Source of the DNA: Gammaproteobacteria bacterium
GTDB lineage: Bacteria; Pseudomonadota; Gammaproteobacteria; Arenicellales; UBA868
Length of the DNA: 64,000 nt
Direction: 5' to 3'
Assembly: GCA_022451485.1 (NCBI GenBank)
Contig: JAKUQS010000005.1
Location: 62,001-126,000 of the forward strand
The notes under the pieces: generated by a model
The model's database searches: none
What the model saw: the letters and a program-made list of their open reading frames with translations, nothing else
What the model was told of the DNA's origin: nothing
Position numbers and translations under genes: made by a program
In this document: positions 1 to 8,186 of the stretch, piece by piece
Layout of the letters: every line of letters begins with the position of its first letter
Numbering within the stretch: the first letter of the stretch is position 1

Positions 1-484
1 CCGTAGCGCTTGTTCTGCCGGCGATAACAAGGTCAGGGTCGTGGCGAGCGGAGATCGCGGCCTTCATTTTTCCCACCGCCTCGGGCCGTGAGATTAAACG
101 TGCCTTTACACCGTGAGCATAAGGGCGCGGTAACTCCGTATCTTCGATAGAAAGAGCGGACACTCCAGAGTTCTCAAGTTCTTCGACCGTTCGCATGACA
201 TTGAGTGCGTTACCATAACCATGGTCTGCATCCACCAGTAATGGCAGTTCTCCAGCACGACAGATACGATACGCCTGGGACGCAAATTCGGATAGCGTCA
301 GTACGATGTGATCGGGTGCACCGAGTACCGTCAGCGATGCAATCGATCCTGCAAACATACCGATTTCATAACCAAGGTCTTCGGCTATCCGCGCCGATAT
401 TGAGTCGTAGACCGAACCGGGATACACACACTGTTCGCTGTTGATTTGGCTGCGAAACCGGTGGCGCCGTTGTGTCCATTTCAT
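1..484 (-). CDS. Oxaloacetate decarboxylase-like protein of the isocitrate lyase/PEP mutase family (3' end cut by window)
   Basis: The minus-strand frame opens with ATG at 484-482 and runs off the window at base 1, giving about 161 residues. It shows the family landmarks: PGSVYDSISARIAEDLG, then MFAGSIASL, the metal-binding stretch VDADHGYGNALN and the SIEDTELP segment. This spacing matches the Pseudomonas PA4872-type oxaloacetate decarboxylase, a TIM-barrel Mg-dependent enzyme converting oxaloacetate to pyruvate and CO2. The N-terminal RHRFRSQ segment also fits that group. Related mutases and 2-methylisocitrate lyases share the fold, so the exact substrate is an inference. It is transcribed away from the oxidative cassette at 773 onward, and the 288-base gap between them should hold divergent promoters. 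Confidence 0.8.
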   Translation of the reverse strand, partial: MKWTQRRHRFRSQINSEQCVYPGSVYDSISARIAEDLGYEIGMFAGSIASLTVLGAPDHIVLTLSEFASQAYRICRAGELPLLVDADHGYGNALNVMRTVEELENSGVSALSIEDTELPRPYAHGVKARLISRPEAVGKMKAAISARHDPDLVIAGRTSAT

Positions 485-772
485 CGTCAATATGCTCAGT
501 ATCAATAATAGGGTGAAGCCCTGATCCTAAAATGCGAGACCCACTACAGGGTGTGGACAAGTTTTCCTAAATTAATGAATTTCATATTATCTTCTGGGGT
601 CGGTGTGGTGCATTTCAGCGTGAGCGATAGTTCGTAGGCTTAGTTTGCCAAGTCTTGCCTAGTTCTTCAAAGACGGTTTGTCGGTCTAGGGTTGAGTCGA
701 TTAGATCGTCCAGATAGTCTAGGGCACTGTCTACTTGCCAAAGCTACTGCATTTCGTTGGAGTAATACAAAG

Positions 773-1603
773 ATGGATGATGCCCGCAGTAAACAGATGA
801 AGCTTTACCACCGTGTTGATCGGGTATTCAATGAGCTAAGAGCTATTGGTATGGGAGATAACGACCCAATTCCAATTGAGTTGTTGTGTGATTATGACCA
901 GTACCATTACTTTGGAACCGACGCGATAGATGAGGCAGTCGAGTTATTGGGAATAACAGCAGAATCGCAAGTGCTGGAGGTCGGGTCAGGAATTGGTGGG
1001 CCGAGTCGCTATCTTGCCCACCGCCAAGGGTGCAAGGTCACGGCCTTGGAGATACAGCCGGATGTCGATGCCACGGGACGAGAACTGACTCACCGTTGTG
1101 GACTTGATGACCAGGTAGATCATCGTTGCGGCGATATGCTTGATGGCATTGGATCTAGGGGAACCTATGATGTCATTGTGAGCTGGCTTGCGTTTCTTCA
1201 TATTCCCGATCGAAACACACTCTACCGCCGATGTTTTGAGTCGCTGCGCCCCGGTGGACAGATGTTGGTGGAAGACTATTTTGAGCGGGGCACTTTGTCT
1301 GAACGGGAACAACTGATCCTGGCCCGGGATATCTGGTGTGATCGTGTGCCAACCATGACCGATTATCGAGTTGAGTTGAGTGATGCTGGTTTTGAAAATA
1401 TCGTATTGACTGACATGACGAGACCTTGGCAGTCATTTGTGATGGATCGTTTCCAAGGGTTTCGGGCGGCGAGTGACCGCAATCGATTGGTGCACGGTGA
1501 CGCAATCGTTGACGGGTTACATGGTTTTTATGAAGTCGTGGTTAAATTATTTCAGGACGGTAATCTGGGTGGAATCCGGTTTACCGCCAGTAAGCCTGTG
1601 TAA
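773..1603 (+). CDS. Class I SAM-dependent methyltransferase
   Basis: Residues 67-76 (VLEVGSGIGG) are the glycine-rich SAM-binding motif I. VTALEIQP and YDVIVSWLAFLHIPD supply the acidic motif II and post-motif segments, and LRPGGQMLVEDY fits motif III. The length (276 residues) suits a UbiE/small-molecule methyltransferase. The frame stays open upstream to 692, but the extra 27 residues show no similarity to the family, and a GGAG lies about 10 bases before the ATG at 773, so I chose that start. It is first in a co-directional series with a flavin reductase, two iron oxygenases and a BVMO, which suggests O-, N- or C-methylation of the compound that the oxygenases act on. The substrate is unknown. 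Confidence 0.8.
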   Translation: MDDARSKQMKLYHRVDRVFNELRAIGMGDNDPIPIELLCDYDQYHYFGTDAIDEAVELLGITAESQVLEVGSGIGGPSRYLAHRQGCKVTALEIQPDVDATGRELTHRCGLDDQVDHRCGDMLDGIGSRGTYDVIVSWLAFLHIPDRNTLYRRCFESLRPGGQMLVEDYFERGTLSEREQLILARDIWCDRVPTMTDYRVELSDAGFENIVLTDMTRPWQSFVMDRFQGFRAASDRNRLVHGDAIVDGLHGFYEVVVKLFQDGNLGGIRFTASKPV

Positions 1604-1631
1604 TTTTTGTATTGATTATCGGCATAGATAA

Positions 1632-2588
1632 ATGAAAGATTTCTCTGGCAGAGCAGTTGATGATGTGCGGAAGTTTAGAAATGCCCTTGCCACGTTTGCG
1701 ACAGGTGTAACAGTGGTTACTACCCGTGACGGTGAGGGAGCGCCCCAGGGGTTTACTGCTAATTCTTTTACCTCGGTGTCGCTGAACCCGCCCCTGATTC
1801 TGGTATGTGTTGCACGAAGCGCTAATTGTTTCCCGATTTTTGCTGCCTGCAAACACTTTGCTGTGAATATTTTGCATGAAGAGCAAAGGGCGGTTTCTGA
1901 AGTGTTTGCTGTGGGTACGGGAGATCGTTTTAGTGGTATTGACTGGGAGTGGTCGCCATTACGAAGTCCGCGCCTACGTGGAGTAGTCAGTTGGTTGGAC
2001 TGTAGGACTGTTCAGTCGATCGATGCTGGAGATCACATAATTCTGGTTGGTGAGGTAGAGCATTTTGATTACAGTCAGGAGGCCCCGCTGGGGTACTGTG
2101 GTGGGAATTACATCTCTTTCGATCTTGCCGGTAAAGCGTTGTTATCCACGTCGACGGGTGATGCGGTGGAGGTGGGCGCCATCATTGAATACGACAATTG
2201 TTTGTTTCTACAAAAGGGTCCCGCGGGAATCCTAAAATTGCCATGTGCCGACCGATTGGGGGTTCAGGGCGATGATGCGGGGCTTTACGGCTTACTGGCC
2301 AGTGCCGGCGTGACGGCAACGTTATCCTTTGTATATTCTGTCTATGAGGATGAAACGCGTCACAGTCAGTGTATATATTACCGTGGGGTTGCCAGCGATC
2401 TGAGTTGTTCGGCCAAAGAGCAGCTGCTACCGATTGATGCCATTCCTTGGAGTGAGTTCGATGACCCAGCGGTGGTCTCTATGCTCCAACGCTATGTGCG
2501 GGAGAAGAAAAACGATGCATTTGGCATCTATATTGGCGATGAAAAGCAAGGTAGAGTTGAACAATTAGCGACCCAAGTGGTCGAGTAA
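1632..2588 (+). CDS. Flavin reductase domain protein with C-terminal degenerate NUDIX-like domain
   Basis: Residues about 13-163 form an FMN-binding split-barrel flavin reductase (FATGVTVVTT, GFTANSFTSVSLNPPL, FAVNILHEEQ, GDHIILVGEVEHF). Such proteins supply reduced flavin to monooxygenases. Residues about 178-285 look like a NUDIX fold (start VEVGAIIEYDNCLFLQK), but the GX5EX7REUXEEXGU catalytic box is not recognisable, so hydrolase activity is doubtful. At 318 residues it is about twice the size of a stand-alone HpaC-like reductase. It lies 28 bases after the methyltransferase and 15 before the PhyH gene. The BVMO of the same cassette normally uses NADPH directly, so the partner of this reductase is not obvious. 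Confidence 0.8.
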   Translation: MKDFSGRAVDDVRKFRNALATFATGVTVVTTRDGEGAPQGFTANSFTSVSLNPPLILVCVARSANCFPIFAACKHFAVNILHEEQRAVSEVFAVGTGDRFSGIDWEWSPLRSPRLRGVVSWLDCRTVQSIDAGDHIILVGEVEHFDYSQEAPLGYCGGNYISFDLAGKALLSTSTGDAVEVGAIIEYDNCLFLQKGPAGILKLPCADRLGVQGDDAGLYGLLASAGVTATLSFVYSVYEDETRHSQCIYYRGVASDLSCSAKEQLLPIDAIPWSEFDDPAVVSMLQRYVREKKNDAFGIYIGDEKQGRVEQLATQVVE

Positions 2589-2603
2589 AAAGGGTCATCC
2601 ACA

Positions 2604-3437
2604 ATGGGAAAAGTACTTAGCAAGCAAGCTATCGAGGAGTTCCATAAGAAGGGCTACCACCTGCCGATTCAAGCGGTGTCCAGAGAGGCGGCTGTTGAGA
2701 TGCGTGGACAGTTAGAGGCCTATGAGAAGAGTGCAGGTGGTGTATTGCATGGGGCGCGCCGGTACAAAAGCCATTTACTGTTCAAGTGGTTATCTGACCT
2801 CATTCGTACGCCCACTATTCTCGACGCGGTCGAAGACCTTATTGGCCCAGATATTCTCGTTTGGTCGACTGATTGGTGGATCAAGGAAGCGCACTCTCCA
2901 CAGTTCGTTTCTTGGCACCAGGACAGTCAGTATTGGGGGCTTGATACCAGTAAACTGGTTACGGTATGGGTCGCATTGTCACCATCAACGAGAGACACTG
3001 GATGTATGCGTGTTCTCCCGGGGAGCCACAAGGGACCGGATCTTGAGCATGTTGAAACCTATCATGATGACAACATGTTGACTCGGGGCCAGGCCATCTT
3101 GAACATTGATGAAACACAATCCGTGAATCTCGAAGTGGATACCGGCCAGGCTGCTATCTTCGCCTTTCGCATCGCACACGCATCGCATGCAAATTCTAGT
3201 GAAGATCGACGCATTGGTTTGGCTATTCGTTACATTCCGCCGGATGCGAGGCAGACGCGTTCGGATCACGACAGCGTGGCATTAGTCCGTGGTAGCAACA
3301 TCCACGGTTTTTTTGAGGTTGAGCCGGAACCACAACATGATTTTGATCCGGTCGCCGTGGCATTCCACGAAGCGGCAGCGGAAGAACGACGAAAGATCCT
3401 TTACCATGGAACCGGTTTGAGTACCCATCGTACCTGA
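2604..3437 (+). CDS. Phytanoyl-CoA dioxygenase (PhyH) family Fe(II)/2-oxoglutarate oxygenase
   Basis: The 277-residue protein has the facial triad of the family: His105-x-Asp107 in SWHQDSQYWG and a distal His192 in the HASHANSS segment, followed by Arg203, which would bind 2-oxoglutarate. VWVALSPST and GCMRVLPGSHKG are the usual conserved strand motifs. PhyH enzymes hydroxylate, or sometimes halogenate or epimerise, aliphatic positions. The Asp of HxD is kept, so hydroxylation rather than halogenation is expected. It lies inside the oxidative cassette, 15 bases after the flavin reductase and 47 before the Rieske oxygenase. The substrate is unknown. Confidence 0.87.
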   Translation: MGKVLSKQAIEEFHKKGYHLPIQAVSREAAVEMRGQLEAYEKSAGGVLHGARRYKSHLLFKWLSDLIRTPTILDAVEDLIGPDILVWSTDWWIKEAHSPQFVSWHQDSQYWGLDTSKLVTVWVALSPSTRDTGCMRVLPGSHKGPDLEHVETYHDDNMLTRGQAILNIDETQSVNLEVDTGQAAIFAFRIAHASHANSSEDRRIGLAIRYIPPDARQTRSDHDSVALVRGSNIHGFFEVEPEPQHDFDPVAVAFHEAAAEERRKILYHGTGLSTHRT

Positions 3438-3484
3438 GCGATCTACGCGAGTGACCGTCGTTTTATAGACTGATCAGCATCACT

Positions 3485-4624
3485 ATGTCGCGTCTTGATG
3501 GAAAAAAGTCTGATGCGATCCATGGGGACATTCAGTTGTCGCTCGATCCAAGCTGTTACTGGGATAAAAGTTTCTTCGAGACGGAAATTAGATCGATTTT
3601 TCGGCAAAGTTGGATCAGCGTTGGGCGTTTTGATCGAGTGCCTAATCGGGGCGACTATCTGGCGCTTGAGGTGGGCGGTATCCCTTTGATCATCACGCGC
3701 GATGATGCGGGGAACCTGAACGCCCTAGCCAACAGCTGTCGGCATCGAGGTACACAATTGCTGGATCCAGGCAGAGGCCATTGCCAGCGCATCATTTGTC
3801 CCTTTCACGGCTGGAGCTATGCGCTTGATGGTAGTTTGTTAAGTGCTCCGAAAATGTCTGGGGTAGCAGACTTTGATCTGGCTACATACCCTTTGCAACG
3901 GATTCCAGTCGAAGTGCGGGCTGGGTTTATTTTTGTCGATCCACTGGGTCAAGCGGGAGACATCGACGACTGGTTGGGGGACTTCGAAGCGCTTCATATG
4001 CCCTGGGATATTTCGCGCCTGTTAACGGGTTACGACACTTCCCTGGAAGTGGGATGTAATTGGAAAGCGTTTCTAGAAGTTTTCAATGAGTATTATCATT
4101 TACCTAAAGTGCATCCTAAATCCTTTTCTTTGTACTACGCTACGCCAGATCCGGGTGACCAAGTTAGGGGAAATTTTGCGACGCAATTTGGTCGTCATCA
4201 AGGTACTCGTAGTGTCGCTAAGGTGAGTGACGGTAGTAAACCCCTGCCAATATTTCCTGGTTTGAAAGGGCGCAATCGAAACGGAACACGTTACACATGG
4301 TTGTTTCCTGGGCTTTCTTTTGCGGTTTCTTCTGATGCGCTTTGGTCGTTTATTGTTGAGCCGTTATCACCGGAACGAACGCGCGTTACTTTGGGAGTTT
4401 GTTTCGCACCTGAAGTTATGCAGGAAGACGATTTTGCCGAGCGGCTTGCTCCCTACCGTCAGCGGATGCAGGAAGGGCTTCAGGAAGATCTAGAAGTGCT
4501 TAAACGGCAACAGCATGGACTGACTTCACCATTGGCTCATCCGGGACCTTATGCCCCCGTGTTAGAGGACAGTGTTCAGCAGTTCCATGGTTGGCTCCGC
4601 CATCGCTTGCCTACGATAACGTGA
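3485..4624 (+). CDS. Rieske non-heme iron oxygenase, alpha subunit
   Basis: The Rieske [2Fe-2S] ligands are Cys85-x-His87 (SCRHRG) and Cys105-x2-His108 (CPFHGW). The mononuclear iron site is in NWKAFLEVFNEYYH (His205, His210 in KVHP). At 379 residues it matches single-component-type aromatic or quaternary-amine Rieske oxygenases. No ferredoxin or ferredoxin reductase gene is adjacent, so electrons must come from a partner encoded elsewhere. It follows the PhyH gene in the same direction and precedes the BVMO by about 200 bases. The substrate is not predictable from sequence alone. Confidence 0.88.
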   Translation: MSRLDGKKSDAIHGDIQLSLDPSCYWDKSFFETEIRSIFRQSWISVGRFDRVPNRGDYLALEVGGIPLIITRDDAGNLNALANSCRHRGTQLLDPGRGHCQRIICPFHGWSYALDGSLLSAPKMSGVADFDLATYPLQRIPVEVRAGFIFVDPLGQAGDIDDWLGDFEALHMPWDISRLLTGYDTSLEVGCNWKAFLEVFNEYYHLPKVHPKSFSLYYATPDPGDQVRGNFATQFGRHQGTRSVAKVSDGSKPLPIFPGLKGRNRNGTRYTWLFPGLSFAVSSDALWSFIVEPLSPERTRVTLGVCFAPEVMQEDDFAERLAPYRQRMQEGLQEDLEVLKRQQHGLTSPLAHPGPYAPVLEDSVQQFHGWLRHRLPTIT

Positions 4625-4831
4625 AAGATACCTGTGTATAGAAAAAGCTACGACAGCAAGCGTAGCAGCCCATTAAGTTTGATTAGGCTGACTAGCTGTT
4701 GGCCTTGTCCGCGTGGGCCGTTATCATCCAGATGACTGTAGTTGCAATGTTTGGGTCATATGGGGGCTACAAGAGTTGCCCCTCAATGGGTATTGTGAAA
4801 ATTAATAGGATGCATTGGAGACGTTAGTGAT

Positions 4832-6478
4832 ATGGTGAAAAGTGGTTGGGGTGCAACAGACAGTACGTCATTACAATCGGCAGACGTCGATGTCATTGTT
4901 GTCGGTGGTGGCGGTGTTGCGGGTCTGTATCTTCTCTATCGCTTAAAGGGGTTGGGACTATCGGCAACTGCTTTTGAAGCTGGTCAGGATGTCGGCGGTA
5001 CCTGGTACTGGAATCGTTATCCGGGTTGTCGCTGCGACGTGGACAGTCTTGAGTATTCTTATTCTTTTGCCAGCGATCTCCAACAGGAATGGCATTGGCC
5101 GGAACGGTACGGGACGCAACCGGAAATTCTGAGATATCTCAGTCATGTGGCCAATCGTTTTGCTCTTCGCCGCTACATCAGATTCAACACACGAGTTACA
5201 TCCGCTGTGTTCGATTCGGAGAGCAATCTATGGACCGTCGTAACTGATCAGAACGATACTGTTCGTGCACCTTTTTGTATTATGGCGACAGGAAATCTGT
5301 CGACACCGAGGAAGCCAGATTTTCCAGGTATTGATATGTTTCAGGGTGCTTCGTATCACACTGGTCTTTGGCCGCATGAAGGGGTGGATTTCACAGGCCT
5401 TAAAGTAGGCATCATCGGCACAGGATCATCCGGGGTACAGTCGATTCCGCACATCGCGGCGCAGGCTGAGCATCTCCATGTATTCCAACGAACAGCCAAC
5501 TTCAGTTTGCCGGCACGAAATGCTCCAATGGATGCAGAGATCGAAGCGATGCATAAGGTGGAGTACCCAGTTCGTCGCCAGGCGGCCTACGACACGCCGT
5601 TTGGGATCGCAGGATATCCTCCGCCAGAAAAATCAGCACTGGAGGTTTCAGCTGGTGAGCGCGAACGTATCTATGAGAGCAAGTGGCGGTATGGTGGCAG
5701 CATCAGTTTTCTTTATGCCTTTAACGACCTATTAACGAATAAAGCGGCGAATGACACGGCATCAGAGTTTGTTCGACAGAAAATTCGAGCCACAGTTAAG
5801 AATTCGAAAGTCGCTGATTTGTTGGCGCCGACCACCCACCCGATTGGTACAAAACGCCTAATACTGGATACTAATTATTATGAGACCTATAACCGAGATA
5901 ATGTGACTTTGGTTGATGTAAAAGGTGCGCCAATTGAAGAAATAACCAGGACAGGTCTGCGCACCACGAAGGGAAGCTATGACTTGGATGCAATAGTTTT
6001 CGCGACTGGTTTCGACGCCATGACCGGTGCCATGTTGGATATTGATATTCGTGTGTCTGGTGGCCCGGCTCTCAAGGACTCGTGGTCTGCTGGACCTCGA
6101 ACCTACTTGGGTCTGATGATTGCTGGCTTCCCTAATCTGTTCACTATTACCGGTCCTGGGAGTCCCGGTGTTAAGAGCAATATGATGTTATCGATCGAAC
6201 AGCATACTAATTGGATTGTGGATTGTCTCCAACATCTGCGATCGCGTCGTCATCGGCGAATAGAAGTTGAGCCGGAAGCAGAAGAAAATTGGGTCTCTCA
6301 CGTGAGAGAGGTGGCCGATTCAACTTTGTATCCGCTGGCTAACTCTTGGTATATGGGTGCCAATATTCCCGGTAAACCCCTTATTTTTATGCCATATGTT
6401 GGTGGCGTTCACATGTACAAGAAAAAATGTGACGAGGTGGTCGCCAACGGTTACGAGGGCTTTGCGATTAGCGGATAA
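4832..6478 (+). CDS. Flavin-containing Baeyer-Villiger monooxygenase
   Basis: The 548-residue protein has two dinucleotide sites: an FAD-binding glycine motif at residues 23-31 (VVGGGGVAG) followed by GGTWYWNRYPG, and an NADPH site GTGSSG at 196-201. Between them, FQGASYHTGLWP at 170-181 satisfies the type I BVMO fingerprint FxGxxxHxxxW(P/D). FATGFDAMTG near the C-terminus is also typical. BVMOs insert oxygen next to a ketone, giving an ester or lactone. As last gene of the cassette it could act on a ketone made by the preceding oxygenases. The 207-base gap upstream may carry its own promoter. Its stop lies 5 bases from the convergent hydrolase gene. Confidence 0.9.
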   Translation: MVKSGWGATDSTSLQSADVDVIVVGGGGVAGLYLLYRLKGLGLSATAFEAGQDVGGTWYWNRYPGCRCDVDSLEYSYSFASDLQQEWHWPERYGTQPEILRYLSHVANRFALRRYIRFNTRVTSAVFDSESNLWTVVTDQNDTVRAPFCIMATGNLSTPRKPDFPGIDMFQGASYHTGLWPHEGVDFTGLKVGIIGTGSSGVQSIPHIAAQAEHLHVFQRTANFSLPARNAPMDAEIEAMHKVEYPVRRQAAYDTPFGIAGYPPPEKSALEVSAGERERIYESKWRYGGSISFLYAFNDLLTNKAANDTASEFVRQKIRATVKNSKVADLLAPTTHPIGTKRLILDTNYYETYNRDNVTLVDVKGAPIEEITRTGLRTTKGSYDLDAIVFATGFDAMTGAMLDIDIRVSGGPALKDSWSAGPRTYLGLMIAGFPNLFTITGPGSPGVKSNMMLSIEQHTNWIVDCLQHLRSRRHRRIEVEPEAEENWVSHVREVADSTLYPLANSWYMGANIPGKPLIFMPYVGGVHMYKKKCDEVVANGYEGFAISG

Positions 6479-6483
6479 TTGGT

Positions 6484-7311
6484 TCAGTCAGCTGAAAATT
6501 TTCCGTGATGCTTTAAGAACTCAATCACTTTGGTGCCAACATCTGAGTAATAGAGATCGTTATGACCGGCACCGGGAACGAAGATTGCGGCTTTTGGTTC
6601 ACTGGCTGCCGCAAACATTCGATGCCCATGCTTTGGATTAATCACTTGATCTTTGTTGCCATGTAAAATTAGTAATGGTGCGTCAATTTGATGAATTTTA
6701 GAAAGGCTTTCAAAACGATCTCGAGTCAACCAGCCTGCCGGCAGAAACCAGTAGTGATCCTGTGCGACGTCGGCAATCGAAGTGTAGGGGGCTTCTAAAA
6801 CCACTGCCGCAAATCGCTTGTTGCTTGCTTGATCGATCGCGAGTCCGCAGCCCAGCGATTCCCCATACAGCGCAACTTGTGAGGCGGGGAAGCCATGATC
6901 TCGAAGGTAATGAATCGCGGCCGTGGTGTCTTGTTTAAGTCCTGATTCTGTTGGCTTGCCAGGATTTCCTCCGTACCCGCGATACTCGAGGAACAGAACA
7001 TTAAAGCCCGCTTCCATCATAGACGCGAACTTGGAAAATCGATAACCCGCGTGGCCCGCATTGCCGTGCAAGATGATGATGACTGATCGTGAATGGGCAT
7101 TTTGACTGGCATACCACCAGGACCTTAGGGAGAGGCCATCGGCGGTAGTGAGCGTGATGGGTTTGATACTAAATGCTTGGGCAGCAGCAGCGGCATCAGG
7201 AGTCGTTTTGTCAGGCAAATAGAGGAACGATCGTTGGAAGACGAATAGTAGTGTTGCAATTAACGTATAAAACCCAATGATTAGGTACAAATACGAAAGT
7301 ACAGGCTTCAT
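6484..7311 (-). CDS. Membrane-anchored alpha/beta hydrolase (BEM46/ABHD13-like)
   Basis: An N-terminal membrane segment (residues about 7-25) is followed by an alpha/beta hydrolase fold: oxyanion motif LHGNAGH at 81-87, nucleophile elbow GESLG at 150-154 with Ser152, an acidic residue in LHGNKDQV and the catalytic His in GAGHND. The length of 275 is normal for bacterial BEM46-like hydrolases, whose substrates are mostly unknown. It is last in the minus-strand run after the aspartate dehydrogenase gene (37 bases apart), so it may be co-transcribed with the Tct system, although a functional link is only inferred. Confidence 0.8.
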   Translation of the reverse strand: MKPVLSYLYLIIGFYTLIATLLFVFQRSFLYLPDKTTPDAAAAAQAFSIKPITLTTADGLSLRSWWYASQNAHSRSVIIILHGNAGHAGYRFSKFASMMEAGFNVLFLEYRGYGGNPGKPTESGLKQDTTAAIHYLRDHGFPASQVALYGESLGCGLAIDQASNKRFAAVVLEAPYTSIADVAQDHYWFLPAGWLTRDRFESLSKIHQIDAPLLILHGNKDQVINPKHGHRMFAAASEPKAAIFVPGAGHNDLYYSDVGTKVIEFLKHHGKFSAD

Positions 7312-7348
7312 GAGCAGATGATCAGAAGGGGTGGTCGTTTTTGATTGT

Positions 7349-8173
7349 CTACGTTCCGACAGTTAACGTGGCGACGAGGCGCCTCAGTGTTGCGATGACG
7401 CTAAGGGCAACGATTCGCCCAGTGCGAGGATTTTCCTCTGAGGGGATGTTCTCCATCTTGAGTTCAAAGCGGGCGCTGTCGGCTTCGACTCGAATGCTAT
7501 GGGTGTTGCGATCGATAGTGGGGTCCGCCCATATCTCGAGTTCCGTGCGTTCAGGACCAATACCCGCAATACCGAGTGCTACGGCTACATTGACATTGGC
7601 AGGAAAACCTTTGATGCCTTGAGCTGCCGAACCAGAAAAAACACGTAGCGGTTGATTAAGGTTTTCAACGTCAATATGATTTTCAATCAGGTACGGTGAG
7701 CCCGCCAGTCCGGTTGGGGGTTTGCGTGTAACCATGGTGACACGGTGAATCGTTCCCTCGGCTGCAGCACGTACCGCATCGAGTCCTAGTAGCGCACCAC
7801 TTGGTGCAATGATACGCGCGCCGGATCGGTGTGCGGCCTCGATCAGGTGCCAGTGATTGAGGAGTGCGCCAATACTACTGGGAATAAAAATACGACCACG
7901 GGCAATTGCGGATTCGGCAACGCTTCCAAAGACAGCTGCGGGTGCGCATTCGATGACAACATCTGCCGAATCGGCAAGTTCAGCTAATTGCAGTACCGGG
8001 ATAGAGCGGTCAAAAGTTTCGAGGTAGCGCTGCGCCCGTTCAACACGGTTGGCAGATACTGATACTAGGGTCAGCCCATCAATGCCCACATCTAATCGTT
8101 CTGCTATCTGACGGCCGATCGCGCCAAGGCCACCGATTGCCACTCGAAGTGGGCGTTTGTGTTGTTCTATCAA
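7349..8173 (-). CDS. nadX: L-aspartate dehydrogenase (NadX/DUF108 family), TTG start
   Basis: The Rossmann motif VAIGGLGAIGRQ at residues 11-22 and the later signature segments (VVIECAPAAVF, IIAPSGALLGLDA, MVTRKPP, FPANVNVAVALG) mark the aspartate dehydrogenase family. These enzymes reversibly deaminate aspartate to oxaloacetate through iminoaspartate, using NAD(P). I placed the start at TTG (8173-8171) because a GGGAGG ribosome site lies 4 bases upstream and the TctA stop precedes that. A longer reading to 8251 would overlap TctA by 65 bases. The product has 274 residues. Position directly behind TctA suggests that the imported substrate yields, or is, an aspartate-like compound. Confidence 0.82.
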   Translation of the reverse strand: MIEQHKRPLRVAIGGLGAIGRQIAERLDVGIDGLTLVSVSANRVERAQRYLETFDRSIPVLQLAELADSADVVIECAPAAVFGSVAESAIARGRIFIPSSIGALLNHWHLIEAAHRSGARIIAPSGALLGLDAVRAAAEGTIHRVTMVTRKPPTGLAGSPYLIENHIDVENLNQPLRVFSGSAAQGIKGFPANVNVAVALGIAGIGPERTELEIWADPTIDRNTHSIRVEADSARFELKMENIPSEENPRTGRIVALSVIATLRRLVATLTVGT

Positions 8174-8177
8174 GAAT

Positions 8178-8183
8178 CCTCCC
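8178..8183 (-). promoter_or_regulatory. Shine-Dalgarno GGGAGG that fixes the nadX TTG start
   Basis: On the minus strand GGGAGG follows the TctA stop codon (8189-8187) by three bases and is separated by ATTC from the in-frame TTG at 8173. No in-frame ATG lies between this site and the conserved Rossmann motif. Confidence 0.65.
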
Positions 8184-8186
8184 AAT

